Source: JALYGY01 sp963800975 (lineage in GTDB: Bacteria; Actinomycetota; Rubrobacteria; Rubrobacterales; Rubrobacteraceae). From it: a stretch of DNA of 64,000 bases. A model generated the notes under the pieces. That model was not told the DNA's origin. It made no database searches and saw nothing but the letters and a program-made list of their open reading frames with translations. The position numbers and the translations under genes are program-made. Positions 25,768 to 34,101 of the stretch are shown here, piece by piece. Position 1 is the first letter of the stretch. Every line of letters begins with the position of its first letter. Where the stretch lies: positions 372,001-436,000 of the forward strand of contig CAWDDB010000008.1 of NCBI GenBank assembly GCA_963800975.1, written 5' to 3'.

Positions 25768-26610
25768 ATGGTCGGAGCTTTCTTGTTGATGTTGCGAGAG
25801 GGGTTCGAGGCGACCCTCCTGGTGGCCATCGTGCTCGCCTATCTGTCCAAGATAGGTCATGAGAGAGGGTTTCGAGAGGTCTGGTACGGTGTGGGGGCCG
25901 CGGTCTTAGTATCGCTGGCCACAGCGGGCGCGCTGTTCGCGACGGCCGGTGCGCTGGTGGGGACGGCTGGGGCGGTATTCAAGGTAGCAGCCATGTGGCT
26001 CGCGGTCGGCTTCCTTACATACATGGTGTTTTGGATGCGGCGACAGTCGCGCACCGTCGCTCGGGGGCTACGGCATGGGGTGGACGCCGCCATCGATAAA
26101 GGCGGAGGGCTGGCCCTGGCGGCGCTTTTGTTCGTGATGGTGTTACGCGAAGGCATAGAGACGGGGCTATTCATGTTCGGCGTAAGTCAAACCTCGGCGC
26201 CCCTCGGGGTCGTGGTCGGCGGCGCGGCCGGTCTCGCCTGCGCTATCGGGCTAGGCTACGCGGTCTACGTCGGGGGCAAACGCATAAACCTGGGCGCGTT
26301 CTTCAAGATCACGGGGGCGTTGCTCATCGTGGTGGCGGCTGGGCTCTTAGCTCGTGGGGTAGCGATTCTGGAGATCGAGGGCCTTATCCCGGCTCTCTTC
26401 TATCCCTTGTGGGACTTGACGAACGTACCGGTCTTGACTTCGGAGAGCATCGTTGGGCAGTCCCTAACCGCGTTATTTGGCTGGGACCCGATGCCCGATC
26501 TCCTGGAATTCGTGGCGTGGGCGGGCTACCTGATCGTAGTCTGCTACATTTATTTGCGACCGGTTCGACCTGCCCCCCCGGCAGGGCAGCCGGTCGAGGC
26601 GCGGGGGTAG
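25768..26610 (+). CDS. efeU: FTR1-family iron permease EfeU
   Basis: A 280-residue membrane protein with seven hydrophobic segments and the two REGxE iron-binding motifs of the oxidase-dependent permease family: LMLREGFEATLL (REGFE, residues 10-14) and VMVLREGIETGLF (about 127-131). It carries ferric or ferrous iron across the cytoplasmic membrane. I chose the ATG at 25768 because GGGAGG lies seven bases upstream; the longer open frame from 25726 would place the start inside the Fur box. First gene of efeUOB; efeO begins four bases after its stop. Confidence 0.92.
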   Translation: MVGAFLLMLREGFEATLLVAIVLAYLSKIGHERGFREVWYGVGAAVLVSLATAGALFATAGALVGTAGAVFKVAAMWLAVGFLTYMVFWMRRQSRTVARGLRHGVDAAIDKGGGLALAALLFVMVLREGIETGLFMFGVSQTSAPLGVVVGGAAGLACAIGLGYAVYVGGKRINLGAFFKITGALLIVVAAGLLARGVAILEIEGLIPALFYPLWDLTNVPVLTSESIVGQSLTALFGWDPMPDLLEFVAWAGYLIVVCYIYLRPVRPAPPAGQPVEARG

Positions 26611-26613
26611 CCG

Positions 26614-27498
26614 ATGAGACGCTTATTACTTGCATCCCTCACGCTGCTTTGCGTCGTTGCGGCGGTGAGCGGGTGCGGACGTCCTGCGGTAACCAACGAG
26701 CGAGCCAGCGGAGAGACCACGGGCGAGACCACGGCGGAGACCACCACGGTCGACGTCGACAGCAGTCCGGAGCTCGATGCGGCGGCCGACGAGTACGAGG
26801 AGTACGTGGCCGAGCAGACGGTGTTGCTGGCGGACCTGACGGAGGGGTTCACGGACGCGGTGCTGGCAGGTGACGTCGAGCTGGCGAAGGAGCTCTACGC
26901 GCCAGCTCGGGAGCCCTGGGAGCGGATAGAGCCGATAGCGGCCCAGCTAGGGGACTACGACCCGAACATAGACGCGCGCGATGGAGACGTTCCGGCGGAC
27001 GAATGGCGCGGGTTCCACAAGATCGAGCAGGCGCTCTGGGAGAGGAACACGACCGATGGCATGGACAAGTACGCCCGGTGGCTGCTCGAAGACGTGCAGA
27101 GCCTGGAGGTCGAGGTCGAGGACCTCGAGCTGGAGCCGGAGGACCTCGTCATAGGGTCGGTCGAGCTTCTCAACGAGGTGTCGGCTGGTAAGATAACGGG
27201 CGAAGAGGAACGCTACTCGCACACCGACCTCTACGCCATCCAGGCCAACGTCGAGGGCTCGGAGGTGGCCTTCGAGGAGCTCAAACCGGAGCTCGCCGGC
27301 CAGGACATGGCGCTGGCGAACGAGGTCGTCGAGGGATTCGACGCCGTCTACGAGGAGCTCGACCAGTACAGGCGGGGCGACGGCTGGGTCTCCTACGAGA
27401 AGCTCGACGAGGCGGACCGCCGGGCGCTAAGCCAGAAGGTAGACGCCCTCGCCGAGCCCCTCTCCCAGGTCGGGAAGGTGCTCGAGCAGCAAGGCTGA
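26614..27498 (+). CDS. efeO: EfeO-type iron-binding lipoprotein (imelysin/M75 domain)
   Basis: A 294-residue lipoprotein: signal sequence to residue 20, lipobox VSGC (C21), then a Thr/Glu-rich linker (ETTGETTAETTTV) and an all-helical EfeO domain. The HxxE metal motif is in WRGFHKIEQALW (H135, E138), and YSHTDLYAIQANVEGSE is the conserved second region. In E. coli EfeO also has an N-terminal cupredoxin domain; this protein lacks it, like the short actinobacterial and Gram-positive forms. It would deliver iron to EfeU outside the membrane. A similar Thr/Glu-rich linker occurs in the iron-binding lipoprotein at 34102. Confidence 0.91.
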   Translation: MRRLLLASLTLLCVVAAVSGCGRPAVTNERASGETTGETTAETTTVDVDSSPELDAAADEYEEYVAEQTVLLADLTEGFTDAVLAGDVELAKELYAPAREPWERIEPIAAQLGDYDPNIDARDGDVPADEWRGFHKIEQALWERNTTDGMDKYARWLLEDVQSLEVEVEDLELEPEDLVIGSVELLNEVSAGKITGEEERYSHTDLYAIQANVEGSEVAFEELKPELAGQDMALANEVVEGFDAVYEELDQYRRGDGWVSYEKLDEADRRALSQKVDALAEPLSQVGKVLEQQG

Positions 27499-27512
27499 GC
27501 AGGGGCAAACCG

Positions 27513-28820
27513 ATGAACAACATGGGCGACAAAAAAAACCAAGGCCGCGACAACAAGATCAGCCGCAGGGACCTGCTCCGCATCGCCGGCGCGGGCGGCG
27601 CGGGTCTGACCCTCGGGGCCGGCGGATACGCGGCGCTGCAGGGTGCCGTCGAAGCGAGGGACGCTGGCGACGTGACTGGCACCCTGCCCGGTCTCACGAC
27701 CGTTGCCTTCCACGACACGCACCAGGCCGGGATAGCAACGGTGCAGCAGGAGCACATGCAATTCGCGGCCCTCGATCTCATCACGCAGGACGTCGCCGAG
27801 GTGCGGGAACTGCTGCGGACGTGGTCTGAGGCAGGCGCTCGCATGACGGCCGGCGAACCGGCTGGCGAAGACAACTACAGTCAGTTCCTGCCGCCGGATG
27901 ACACGGGCGAGGCGCTCGGCCTCTCCCCCGCCAGGCTCACGCTGACATTTGGGTTCGGGCCTTCCCTCTTCGAGAAGGAAGGGACGGACCGCTTCGGGCT
28001 CGCGTCGGTAAAGCCGGACGCGCTCGCGCCCCTGCCACCGCTGACCGGCGACGTGCTGGACGAGGACCGGTCGCACGGGGACCTTTGTATCCAGGCGTGC
28101 GCCGACGACCCCCAGGTGGCCTTCCATGCGGTAAGAAATCTGGTCAGGATGGCGCGCGGCGTTGCCGTGGTGCGCTGGAGCCAGCTCGGCTTCGGCCGGA
28201 CCGCGAGCACCAGCAAGACCCAGGCCACGCCCCGCAACCTTATGGGTCTCAAGGACGGCACCAACAACATAAAGGCCGAGGACACGGGCGAGATGGACCG
28301 CTACGTGTGGGTCCCCGCAGGCGAAGGACCGGACTGGATGACGAACGGCACCTACCTCGTGGCGCGCCGGATCCGGATGCTCATCGAGGTCTGGGACCGG
28401 GTATCGCTCTCCGAGCAGGAGGGCAGCATCGGGCGGCACAAGTACAGCGGCGCTCCCTTCGGGAAAGAAGACGAGTTCGACCAGGTGGACCTGCAGGCCA
28501 CCGACGAGAGCGGTGAACTCCTGATCACGCAGGACGCCCACGTTCGGCTCGCCCGGCAAAGCCCCGACGAGAAGATCCTACGCCGCGGCTACTCCTTTAC
28601 CGACGGCTTCGACGCAGAACGCGGACAGCTCGACGCCGGGCTGTTCTTTATCTGTTTCCAGCGCGACCCGAGAAAGCAGTTCATACCCCTGCAAGAACGG
28701 CTCGCCGCCAGCGACCGACTGAACGAGTACATCCGTCACACCGCCAGCGCCTTGTTCGCCATCCCGCCGGGTGCTGCAGAAGGCGGGTTCGTCGGCGACA
28801 GGCTGTTCTCGAACACCTGA
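27513..28820 (+). CDS. efeB: EfeB, Tat-exported DyP-type haem peroxidase
   Basis: A 435-residue peroxidase. The twin-arginine signal is SRRDLLRIAGAGGAG (RR at 18-19). The DyP catalytic Asp is in the GXXDG motif MGLKDGTNN (D248), and the likely proximal haem His is in ITQDAHVRLAR (H343). The C-terminal region has the conserved RRGYSFTDGFD and GLFFICFQRDPRKQF. In EfeUOB systems EfeB oxidises ferrous iron or acts on haem outside the membrane. The gene is the third in the efeUOB unit, 14 bases after efeO. Confidence 0.94.
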   Translation: MNNMGDKKNQGRDNKISRRDLLRIAGAGGAGLTLGAGGYAALQGAVEARDAGDVTGTLPGLTTVAFHDTHQAGIATVQQEHMQFAALDLITQDVAEVRELLRTWSEAGARMTAGEPAGEDNYSQFLPPDDTGEALGLSPARLTLTFGFGPSLFEKEGTDRFGLASVKPDALAPLPPLTGDVLDEDRSHGDLCIQACADDPQVAFHAVRNLVRMARGVAVVRWSQLGFGRTASTSKTQATPRNLMGLKDGTNNIKAEDTGEMDRYVWVPAGEGPDWMTNGTYLVARRIRMLIEVWDRVSLSEQEGSIGRHKYSGAPFGKEDEFDQVDLQATDESGELLITQDAHVRLARQSPDEKILRRGYSFTDGFDAERGQLDAGLFFICFQRDPRKQFIPLQERLAASDRLNEYIRHTASALFAIPPGAAEGGFVGDRLFSNT

Positions 28821-28946
28821 AACGAAACTAGCCCTGGGCGCCAGCCCTGGGCACCTTGCGCGCGATACGCCAGAACCTTGCTTCGCCCGGGTAAGACCGC
28901 AAATACACGGCTTGCGTGCCCGTCCACTCGTCTAGTTCTCTGGTTC

Positions 28947-29023
28947 TTTGATCTGGGTCACGGATCGAGATCACATCACCCGCTCTCGGCCCTTGACCTA
29001 CACCCGACTTTCGTGCGGATAAT
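28947..29023 (+). promoter_or_regulatory. Flavodoxin-PepSY promoter with tandem CRP/FNR-like sites
   Basis: A degenerate copy of the 16-mer (28960-28975, ending GATCGAGATCACA) lies exactly 17 bases before a -35 TTGACC (28993-28998), the same spacing as at efeU. A second, better-matching copy, TTTGATCTGGGTCACG (28947-28962), overlaps its upstream edge. A -10 GATAAT is at 29018-29023 (spacer 19). The remaining part of the 333-bp gap after efeB (28821-28946) holds a direct repeat AGCCCTGGGC and nothing else I recognise. Confidence 0.5.
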
Positions 29024-29026
29024 CTC

Positions 29027-29047
29027 TGGTAATGACTCTCATTACCA
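29027..29047 (+). promoter_or_regulatory. Fur box upstream of the flavodoxin gene
   Basis: TGGTAATGA-CTC-TCATTACCA (9-3-9) is a perfect 21-bp inverted repeat and the strongest Fur box in the window. It starts three bases after the -10 hexamer and so covers the predicted start of transcription. Relative to the -35 box its core is ten bases closer than in the other two promoters, about one helical turn. Confidence 0.85.
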
Positions 29048-29153
29048 ACAAGCTCTCGTTTCTACCCTATGGCCTGGTCTACGAGTGCACCGCTGTGGCG
29101 GCAGCCGCATTGCGGCCACCAGAGGACGTGAGCCGTGAAGGAGGTCGAGGAGG

Positions 29154-29624
29154 ATGAAAGGAGCGGTCATCCTGGTCGGGACGGAGACCGGAACGGCAGA
29201 AGACGTGGCCTTCGGCCTGGCCGCGACGCTGCGAGATGTGGGAATCGACGCGGAGATAGTGGACATGGAGGATGCGGACGCCGGCCTTCTGGACGGGGAG
29301 CGAGGCGTCGTCGTGTGCACGGCGACGCACGGCGACGGGGAGCTACCCTACAACTCGCTCGACTTCTATGAGGCCCTGGATCGAGCGAAGCCGGACCTCA
29401 GCGGGCTGTTGTTCTGCGTGTGCGGGCTCGGCGACAGGGCCTACCCGGACTTCTGCATGGCGGGAAAGACCTGGAGCAGGTTCCTGAGCGAACTGGGGGC
29501 GCGGGAGGTTCTGGAGCGTCACGAGCTGGACGGTCTCGTGGACGACGCCGACGTGGACGGAGCATGCGAGTGGGTGCAACGCGCCGCGCGGAGCTTTGAG
29601 GACGTCCCGGCAAGACGGCCGTGA
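29154..29624 (+). CDS. Flavodoxin / MioC-like FMN protein
   Basis: A 156-residue single-domain flavodoxin. The phosphate loop is VGTETGTAEDVA (residues 8-19), the two isoalloxazine loops are CTATHGDGELPYNS (about 55-68) and CGLGDRAYPDFC (about 90-101). The aromatic in the third loop and the sequence style match the flavin domain of sulfite or P450 reductases and MioC. It transfers one or two electrons. Behind a Fur box it is probably induced on iron starvation, either replacing ferredoxin or serving the PepSY membrane protein encoded downstream. Confidence 0.88.
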   Translation: MKGAVILVGTETGTAEDVAFGLAATLRDVGIDAEIVDMEDADAGLLDGERGVVVCTATHGDGELPYNSLDFYEALDRAKPDLSGLLFCVCGLGDRAYPDFCMAGKTWSRFLSELGAREVLERHELDGLVDDADVDGACEWVQRAARSFEDVPARRP

Positions 29625-29638
29625 AAGGAGGTGGGAGC

Positions 29639-30886
29639 ATGACGGACTCGAAGGCCACGCAGAGGCCGAAGCGAGCTGGCGAGAAGCGTCGCAGAGGCCG
29701 CAAAAGGGCTCCTGGGTCGCGCCTCAGGCAGGTGATCCTGTGGGTGCATCTGTGGACAAGCCTGGTGGTAGGACTATTCGTGATAATCGTGACTCTTAGC
29801 GGCACGGCCCTCGTCTTTCGAGACCAGACGGACCGGCTCCTTTTCTACCCAGAGATGTACCGCGAGACCTCCGGTGCCGCCACCACGAGCATCGAGGAAG
29901 CGCGTCGGATCGCGCAAGCCAAGTACCCCGACTTGCAGGTCGACGGTATCGTGGTGCCGGAGGTCATGAGCGGCGTCTACCACGTAGACATGCTCGACAA
30001 AGACGGCTCCTACGTCTACGCGACCATAGACCCCGCCACCGGCGAGGTCCTCGGGACACGCGGCGATGCCTACGCCGAGGGGTTCAACGGGTTCATGACA
30101 AAGGTGCACTTCTACCTCTTCGCCGGAGAGCTCGGTCTGACCGACGAGATCGGCTTCAAGGTCGTAAGCGCCGTCGGGCTCGCCCTGCTTGTCATGATTA
30201 TCACCGGCGTCTACCTCTGGTGGCCTGGTCTCAGACGGTGGGCTTCCGGCTTTCGCATAAGGTGGCGCGGGGACCGCCACGCGCGCAACCACGACTACCA
30301 CAAAGTGATCGGCATCGTTACCGTGCCCGTGCTCGCGCTGATCGCACTCACCGGCGCCACGTTCGGCTTCTACGAAACGTCGCGGACGGTATGGTACGCG
30401 GCCACCTTCACGGAGCCACCGCCCGAGTATCCCGCGACGACGCCGAGGGTAGACGCCTCTGGCCAGGAGCGCCTATCGCTTGATGAGCTCGCCGCGAGCG
30501 TCGGGTCCCGGACCGACGCTCGGCCGACCAACTTCTACTACCTTAGCGGGCCGAAGGACGAGGCCGTCTCGGTTGGTCTCACGGCCGCCTGGGACCCTTA
30601 CGCCGAGTTTAACGGCTACGACGGCAACGTCTACGCCTTTGCTGATCCTTACACGGGCGAGGTGCTCTGGAAGCGCGACCCGAGGCAGCTTCCGCTATCG
30701 GCGCGGCTCTTCGAAGGGTGGATCTTCCCGGTGCACACCGGCTCTTTTGGCCGGCTGCCCGTCCGCATCCTCTGGGCGCTCGTCGGACTGGCGCCGACGG
30801 TCCTCGCGGTAACAGGCCTGACCATGTGGCTTCTCAAGCGCCGTGCCAAGAGGCGGCGGCAGAAACTCAGGACGCAACCGGCTTAG
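29639..30886 (+). CDS. PepSY-associated TM protein (PiuB-like), iron-linked
   Basis: A 415-residue membrane protein with four transmembrane helices and two extracytoplasmic PepSY-type domains. Helix 1 is in ILWVHLWTSLVVGLFVIIV; the first PepSY domain has EEARRIAQAKYPDLQV; later helices carry histidines (HDYHKVIGIV, PVHTGSFG) that could bind haem. Relatives (PiuB, FsrB-like) are iron-regulated and thought to reduce ferric siderophores. The start at 29639 has AAAGGAGGTG upstream; the start lies 14 bases after the flavodoxin stop. Co-transcription with a flavodoxin suggests an electron path from cytoplasm to external Fe(III). That path is inference. Confidence 0.85.
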   Translation: MTDSKATQRPKRAGEKRRRGRKRAPGSRLRQVILWVHLWTSLVVGLFVIIVTLSGTALVFRDQTDRLLFYPEMYRETSGAATTSIEEARRIAQAKYPDLQVDGIVVPEVMSGVYHVDMLDKDGSYVYATIDPATGEVLGTRGDAYAEGFNGFMTKVHFYLFAGELGLTDEIGFKVVSAVGLALLVMIITGVYLWWPGLRRWASGFRIRWRGDRHARNHDYHKVIGIVTVPVLALIALTGATFGFYETSRTVWYAATFTEPPPEYPATTPRVDASGQERLSLDELAASVGSRTDARPTNFYYLSGPKDEAVSVGLTAAWDPYAEFNGYDGNVYAFADPYTGEVLWKRDPRQLPLSARLFEGWIFPVHTGSFGRLPVRILWALVGLAPTVLAVTGLTMWLLKRRAKRRRQKLRTQPA

Positions 30887-30910
30887 GAAGCGCCATTTTC
30901 GCGCGGCCCA

Positions 30911-30947
30911 GACGGGTAGGTGATCCGGCCGGTCTACCCTACCCGTC
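30911..30947. terminator. Terminator hairpin between convergent genes
   Basis: A ten-base-pair stem (GACGGGTAGG and its complement) with a 17-base loop that itself contains CCGGCCGG. It overlaps the stop codon of the minus-strand GT-C-like gene. No T-run follows on either strand. Confidence 0.4.
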
Positions 30948-32975
30948 TTCGTGTTGCACGCGAAACACGCGGTAGCTCAGGTGCAGGGTCTCCTTGCGCG
31001 TCGGCAGCCGTTTCTCCACCGCCTCGAGGCGCGGAAGGTCCAACTCTGCGCTTGCGACCTGGCGGAAGTCCCAGTCGGCCATCAGGGGCGCCGGTCCGCC
31101 GTCCGTGGTGATGTAGACGGCGTTCCGCAGCAAACCCGCGGCCTCCAGCTCGTCCACTTCGCTGATAAAACGGTCGCGATCGTAGGGCAGAACGTGCCTA
31201 GCGTAGGCGTACTCGAAGGTAGAGGCGGTAACGTCGTAGCCTTCCGGCATCTCCATGATAACGAGGTTGGCCGAGGGTATCTCGCGCTCGATCTTGTCGA
31301 ACCCCGCTATCGCTCCCTCGAACTCGCGGAAGGCGAGGATAGGAGAGGCTGTCACGACTGTCCACCCGAATGCGAGTAGCACCAGCACGGTTCCGATTGC
31401 CACACCTGCTTCGCGCCTCCATACCAGGTCCAGCCATCTGCCAATCTCCACGGCAGCGTATCCTGCGAACAGGCTCAGGATCGGGAAGACCGCTGGAACG
31501 AAACGGCGGGTGGCCCACGGCAGATCGGGTGAGACATTGGGAATGGCCGCGTACAGGATGCCGAAGCCCAGGAAGGCGCCGATAACGAGCGCCCGCGAAG
31601 CGTCGAGATAACGTGACGCCAGCACGAACCCCGTAAGCCCGAGCACCGCCACCGCGGGCGTCATGAACCAGGTCATGCGGACCAGGATCTGCGTCCGATA
31701 AGCGTCGAAATCCCTCGAACCGTCGGGCAGGCTCTCCCACGGCACGGGCCATACGAAGTAAGCCCACAGCGCCAGGGCGACGACCAGCACTGCCCCGGTC
31801 ACGGCGATCCAGCGTCCCCGAGCCTCGAGATAGCCTCCAAGCCCCACCCCCCATCTTCGTCGCGCGTACAGGAAGCCGCCCGCGGCCACCGCCCCGACCA
31901 AGGCGGCGATCGGAAGGAGCGCAAGCGCCTCCTTGAGACCGTGCTCGGAGTAGATGACGTAGAGGTAGCGCCCTCCGACGGTGTTCAGGTAGAGGAACAT
32001 GAGACCCGCGAAGATGGCTAACGGTATGGCGAGGAGGAGCCACCGCGCGGCCTGCCGGCGGGTCAGCGCGGCGTAGCCGACGACCAGTGGCAGCGCCGCC
32101 ACGGCGAGGAAGGCGTCGACCCGGATGAGCATCGCTCCCCCAAGCAGGACCCCAGCCAGCACGCCCGACAGAGGACCCGCGCCCCTGGCGAACCTGACGG
32201 CCAGCCAGAGCCCGGCAAGGATGTAGAGCTGCGCCATCACCTCGCTTGACGGATGACGGGCCCACCACACCTGCGTGTAGCTAGCCCCGAGCAGCGCTGC
32301 GCCAGCAAACCCCGCCCACCTTCCGAAGAGCTCGCTACCCAGGGCAAACGCCACCCCCACCGCCAAGGCGCCCATGCAAGGAACCACAAACAGGCTGCCC
32401 CACAAACCCCCCAAGAGATTTCCCGCGCCCAGAATGGCGATTGGGCCCGGGAAGAATTGCGGGACGATCAGGTCCTGACCGTACACGAAGAAGCCGGGGT
32501 ACTTCTTGCCCTCGAGAAACGGATGGAACGTCGAGACCGCGTTTACCAGCGGATCGCGGTGCAAGAGCACCCCGGTGCGGGCAAGCTTGTCGGCGAAGAG
32601 CGTGTAGACCCCGGGGTCCCTGCTGTTCAGAACGTACTCGGCCGGTCGACAGTAGAGCACGAGGCTGCCGGTCAGCAGCCCGATGCCAGCGAGGTCCCAC
32701 GGCCCGACCCGCACCCCCGCGCCGGACACCGGCCCGAGGTGATACCTGAGGTAGTACGCTATCCCCGCGCACAGGGCGAGGGACGCCAGGATCGCAGGCA
32801 CCGTGAACCACCCGAGGACGGCCAGGAACGTCAGAACGGGTCCGGCCACGGCGACGGATGCGGACAGGCGCAGGAGCGCCAGCTCGAAGACCCTGTCGCC
32901 CTTTCGCGCGAGGCTCCGTCCCAGAAAGTGTCCCGGAAGGTACAACGCCGCCAGAACCAGAACAGCTTGCGCCAT
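30939..32975 (-). CDS. GT-C-type multipass glycosyltransferase-like membrane protein
   Basis: A 678-residue protein with about 13 hydrophobic segments to residue 560, then a soluble tail. A loop after helix 4 contains NSRDPGVYTLFADKLA and DPLVNAVSTFHPFLEGKK, an acidic first extracytoplasmic loop like those of GT39/GT-C mannosyltransferases. WWARHPSSEVMAQLY and GGAMLIRVDAFLAVAALP resemble the ArnT/PMT family interior. The product would be added outside the membrane from a polyprenyl-linked donor. It lies six bases after the epimerase gene, which may make the nucleotide sugar, so the pair probably forms an operon. Confidence 0.72.
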   Translation of the reverse strand: MAQAVLVLAALYLPGHFLGRSLARKGDRVFELALLRLSASVAVAGPVLTFLAVLGWFTVPAILASLALCAGIAYYLRYHLGPVSGAGVRVGPWDLAGIGLLTGSLVLYCRPAEYVLNSRDPGVYTLFADKLARTGVLLHRDPLVNAVSTFHPFLEGKKYPGFFVYGQDLIVPQFFPGPIAILGAGNLLGGLWGSLFVVPCMGALAVGVAFALGSELFGRWAGFAGAALLGASYTQVWWARHPSSEVMAQLYILAGLWLAVRFARGAGPLSGVLAGVLLGGAMLIRVDAFLAVAALPLVVGYAALTRRQAARWLLLAIPLAIFAGLMFLYLNTVGGRYLYVIYSEHGLKEALALLPIAALVGAVAAGGFLYARRRWGVGLGGYLEARGRWIAVTGAVLVVALALWAYFVWPVPWESLPDGSRDFDAYRTQILVRMTWFMTPAVAVLGLTGFVLASRYLDASRALVIGAFLGFGILYAAIPNVSPDLPWATRRFVPAVFPILSLFAGYAAVEIGRWLDLVWRREAGVAIGTVLVLLAFGWTVVTASPILAFREFEGAIAGFDKIEREIPSANLVIMEMPEGYDVTASTFEYAYARHVLPYDRDRFISEVDELEAAGLLRNAVYITTDGGPAPLMADWDFRQVASAELDLPRLEAVEKRLPTRKETLHLSYRVFRVQHEDG

Positions 32976-32981
32976 GATCTT

Positions 32982-33932
32982 CTAGGCCGTGGCGGCGATG
33001 GGGTCCTGCCTTGCCCACTCGACCTGGGCAGCAACACCCTCCTCGAGGCCCACTCGCGACTCGTAGCCGAGGTATCGATTCGCAAGCCTGGAATCCGCCC
33101 AGGTCGAGCGGACGTCGCCCTCGGCGGCGGGCAGGTGCCTGGCACCGACCTGCGACCCGGTTACCGCGCGGACGATGTCTAGCAACGCGTTGACGGTGGT
33201 TCGCGTGCCGCCACCGACGTTGTAGACGCCGGCCGGAGCGTCCAGGGCGGCCACGGTGGCCTCCACGGCGTCCGAGACGTATGTCATGTCCCTGGCCTGC
33301 TCGCCGTCCCCGTACACCTCGAACGGGCGTCCACGCAGAGCCGAGCGTATAAAGCGGGTGACGGCCATCTCCGGCCGCTGGCGAGGCCCGTAGACCGTGA
33401 AGTACCTCAGGACGGTTCCAGCCACGTCACGCTCCCTCGCGTAGAGCCCGACCAGTTCCTCCGCCGCCAGCTTCGACAGCCCGTAGGGCGAGGTGGGACG
33501 CTTGGGATGGTCCTCTTCGACGGCATAGCCCGGGTCCGACCCGTAGACCGAGGACGAGGACGCGTAGACGAACCTGGGCGTGCCGTTTCGCCAGGCGGCC
33601 TCTAGCAGGCGCTCCGTGGTAAGCAGATTGCGCTCGACATACCTTGGCAGCGCGCCGCCCCAGCTCCGCCGGACGCCGGGCTCGCCGGCCAGGTGTAGCA
33701 CCCCCTCCACGCCTCCCAACAGTTCGTCCACGTCCAGCCTCAGCAGGTCTCCCTGCACAAGCCGGAACCCATCCCGGCCAAGCGCCGGCTCGAGGTTGCG
33801 CTCCTTGCGTCTGCGCGAGTAGTAGTCGGTGAACGCGTCCACACCGACGACCTCTCTCCCGTCAGCGAGCAAGCGATCGACCAGGTGCGAGCCGATGAAG
33901 CCGGCGGCGCCGGTTACCACTACCGCGCTCAT
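32982..33932 (-). CDS. NAD-dependent nucleotide-sugar epimerase/dehydratase
   Basis: A 316-residue extended short-chain dehydrogenase. The NAD motif is VVVTGAAGFIGSHLVDRLL at the N-terminus; the catalytic Ser/Tyr/Lys are in YASSSSVYG and SPYGLSK; LRYFTVYGPRQRP and DGEQARDMTYVSDAVEA are typical of UDP-glucose 4-epimerase and UDP-glucuronate epimerase subfamilies. The exact sugar cannot be read from sequence. It is divergent from the iron ABC transporter, and its start lies just before that operon's CRP-like site. Confidence 0.9.
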   Translation of the reverse strand: MSAVVVTGAAGFIGSHLVDRLLADGREVVGVDAFTDYYSRRRKERNLEPALGRDGFRLVQGDLLRLDVDELLGGVEGVLHLAGEPGVRRSWGGALPRYVERNLLTTERLLEAAWRNGTPRFVYASSSSVYGSDPGYAVEEDHPKRPTSPYGLSKLAAEELVGLYARERDVAGTVLRYFTVYGPRQRPEMAVTRFIRSALRGRPFEVYGDGEQARDMTYVSDAVEATVAALDAPAGVYNVGGGTRTTVNALLDIVRAVTGSQVGARHLPAAEGDVRSTWADSRLANRYLGYESRVGLEEGVAAQVEWARQDPIAATA

Positions 33933-33943
33933 CCAGACCCCTT

Positions 33944-34006
33944 TTTGATCCAGCTCACAAACCCTCCGCCTACGCCTTGACTCATCATAGCGCCGTAGAC
34001 TAACCT
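33944..34006 (+). promoter_or_regulatory. Iron ABC transporter promoter with CRP/FNR-like upstream site
   Basis: TTTGATCCAGCTCACA (33944-33959) is identical to the site before efeU. TTGACT (33977-33982) follows after 17 bases and TAACCT (34001-34006) after a further 18. Every spacing equals that at 25640-25702, yet the 17-base spacers agree at fewer than half their positions. Conserved sites with diverged spacers argue for function rather than recent duplication. Confidence 0.6.
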
Positions 34007-34022
34007 TGTCCCAGGGTTATTG

Positions 34023-34039
34023 CAAACGATTATCATTAA
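34023..34039 (+). promoter_or_regulatory. Fur box upstream of the iron ABC transporter
   Basis: CAAACGA-TTA-TCATTAA is an imperfect 7-3-7 repeat containing the Fur core ATTATCATTA. It begins 41 bases after the -35 hexamer, exactly as at efeU, and 63 bases before the chosen start of the binding-protein gene. Confidence 0.75.
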
Positions 34040-34101
34040 GGACAAGCCTCGGAAACCGGTCTATGCCGGGGACCCGGTGTCCTTGCAGGAGGGATAGCGG
34101 A

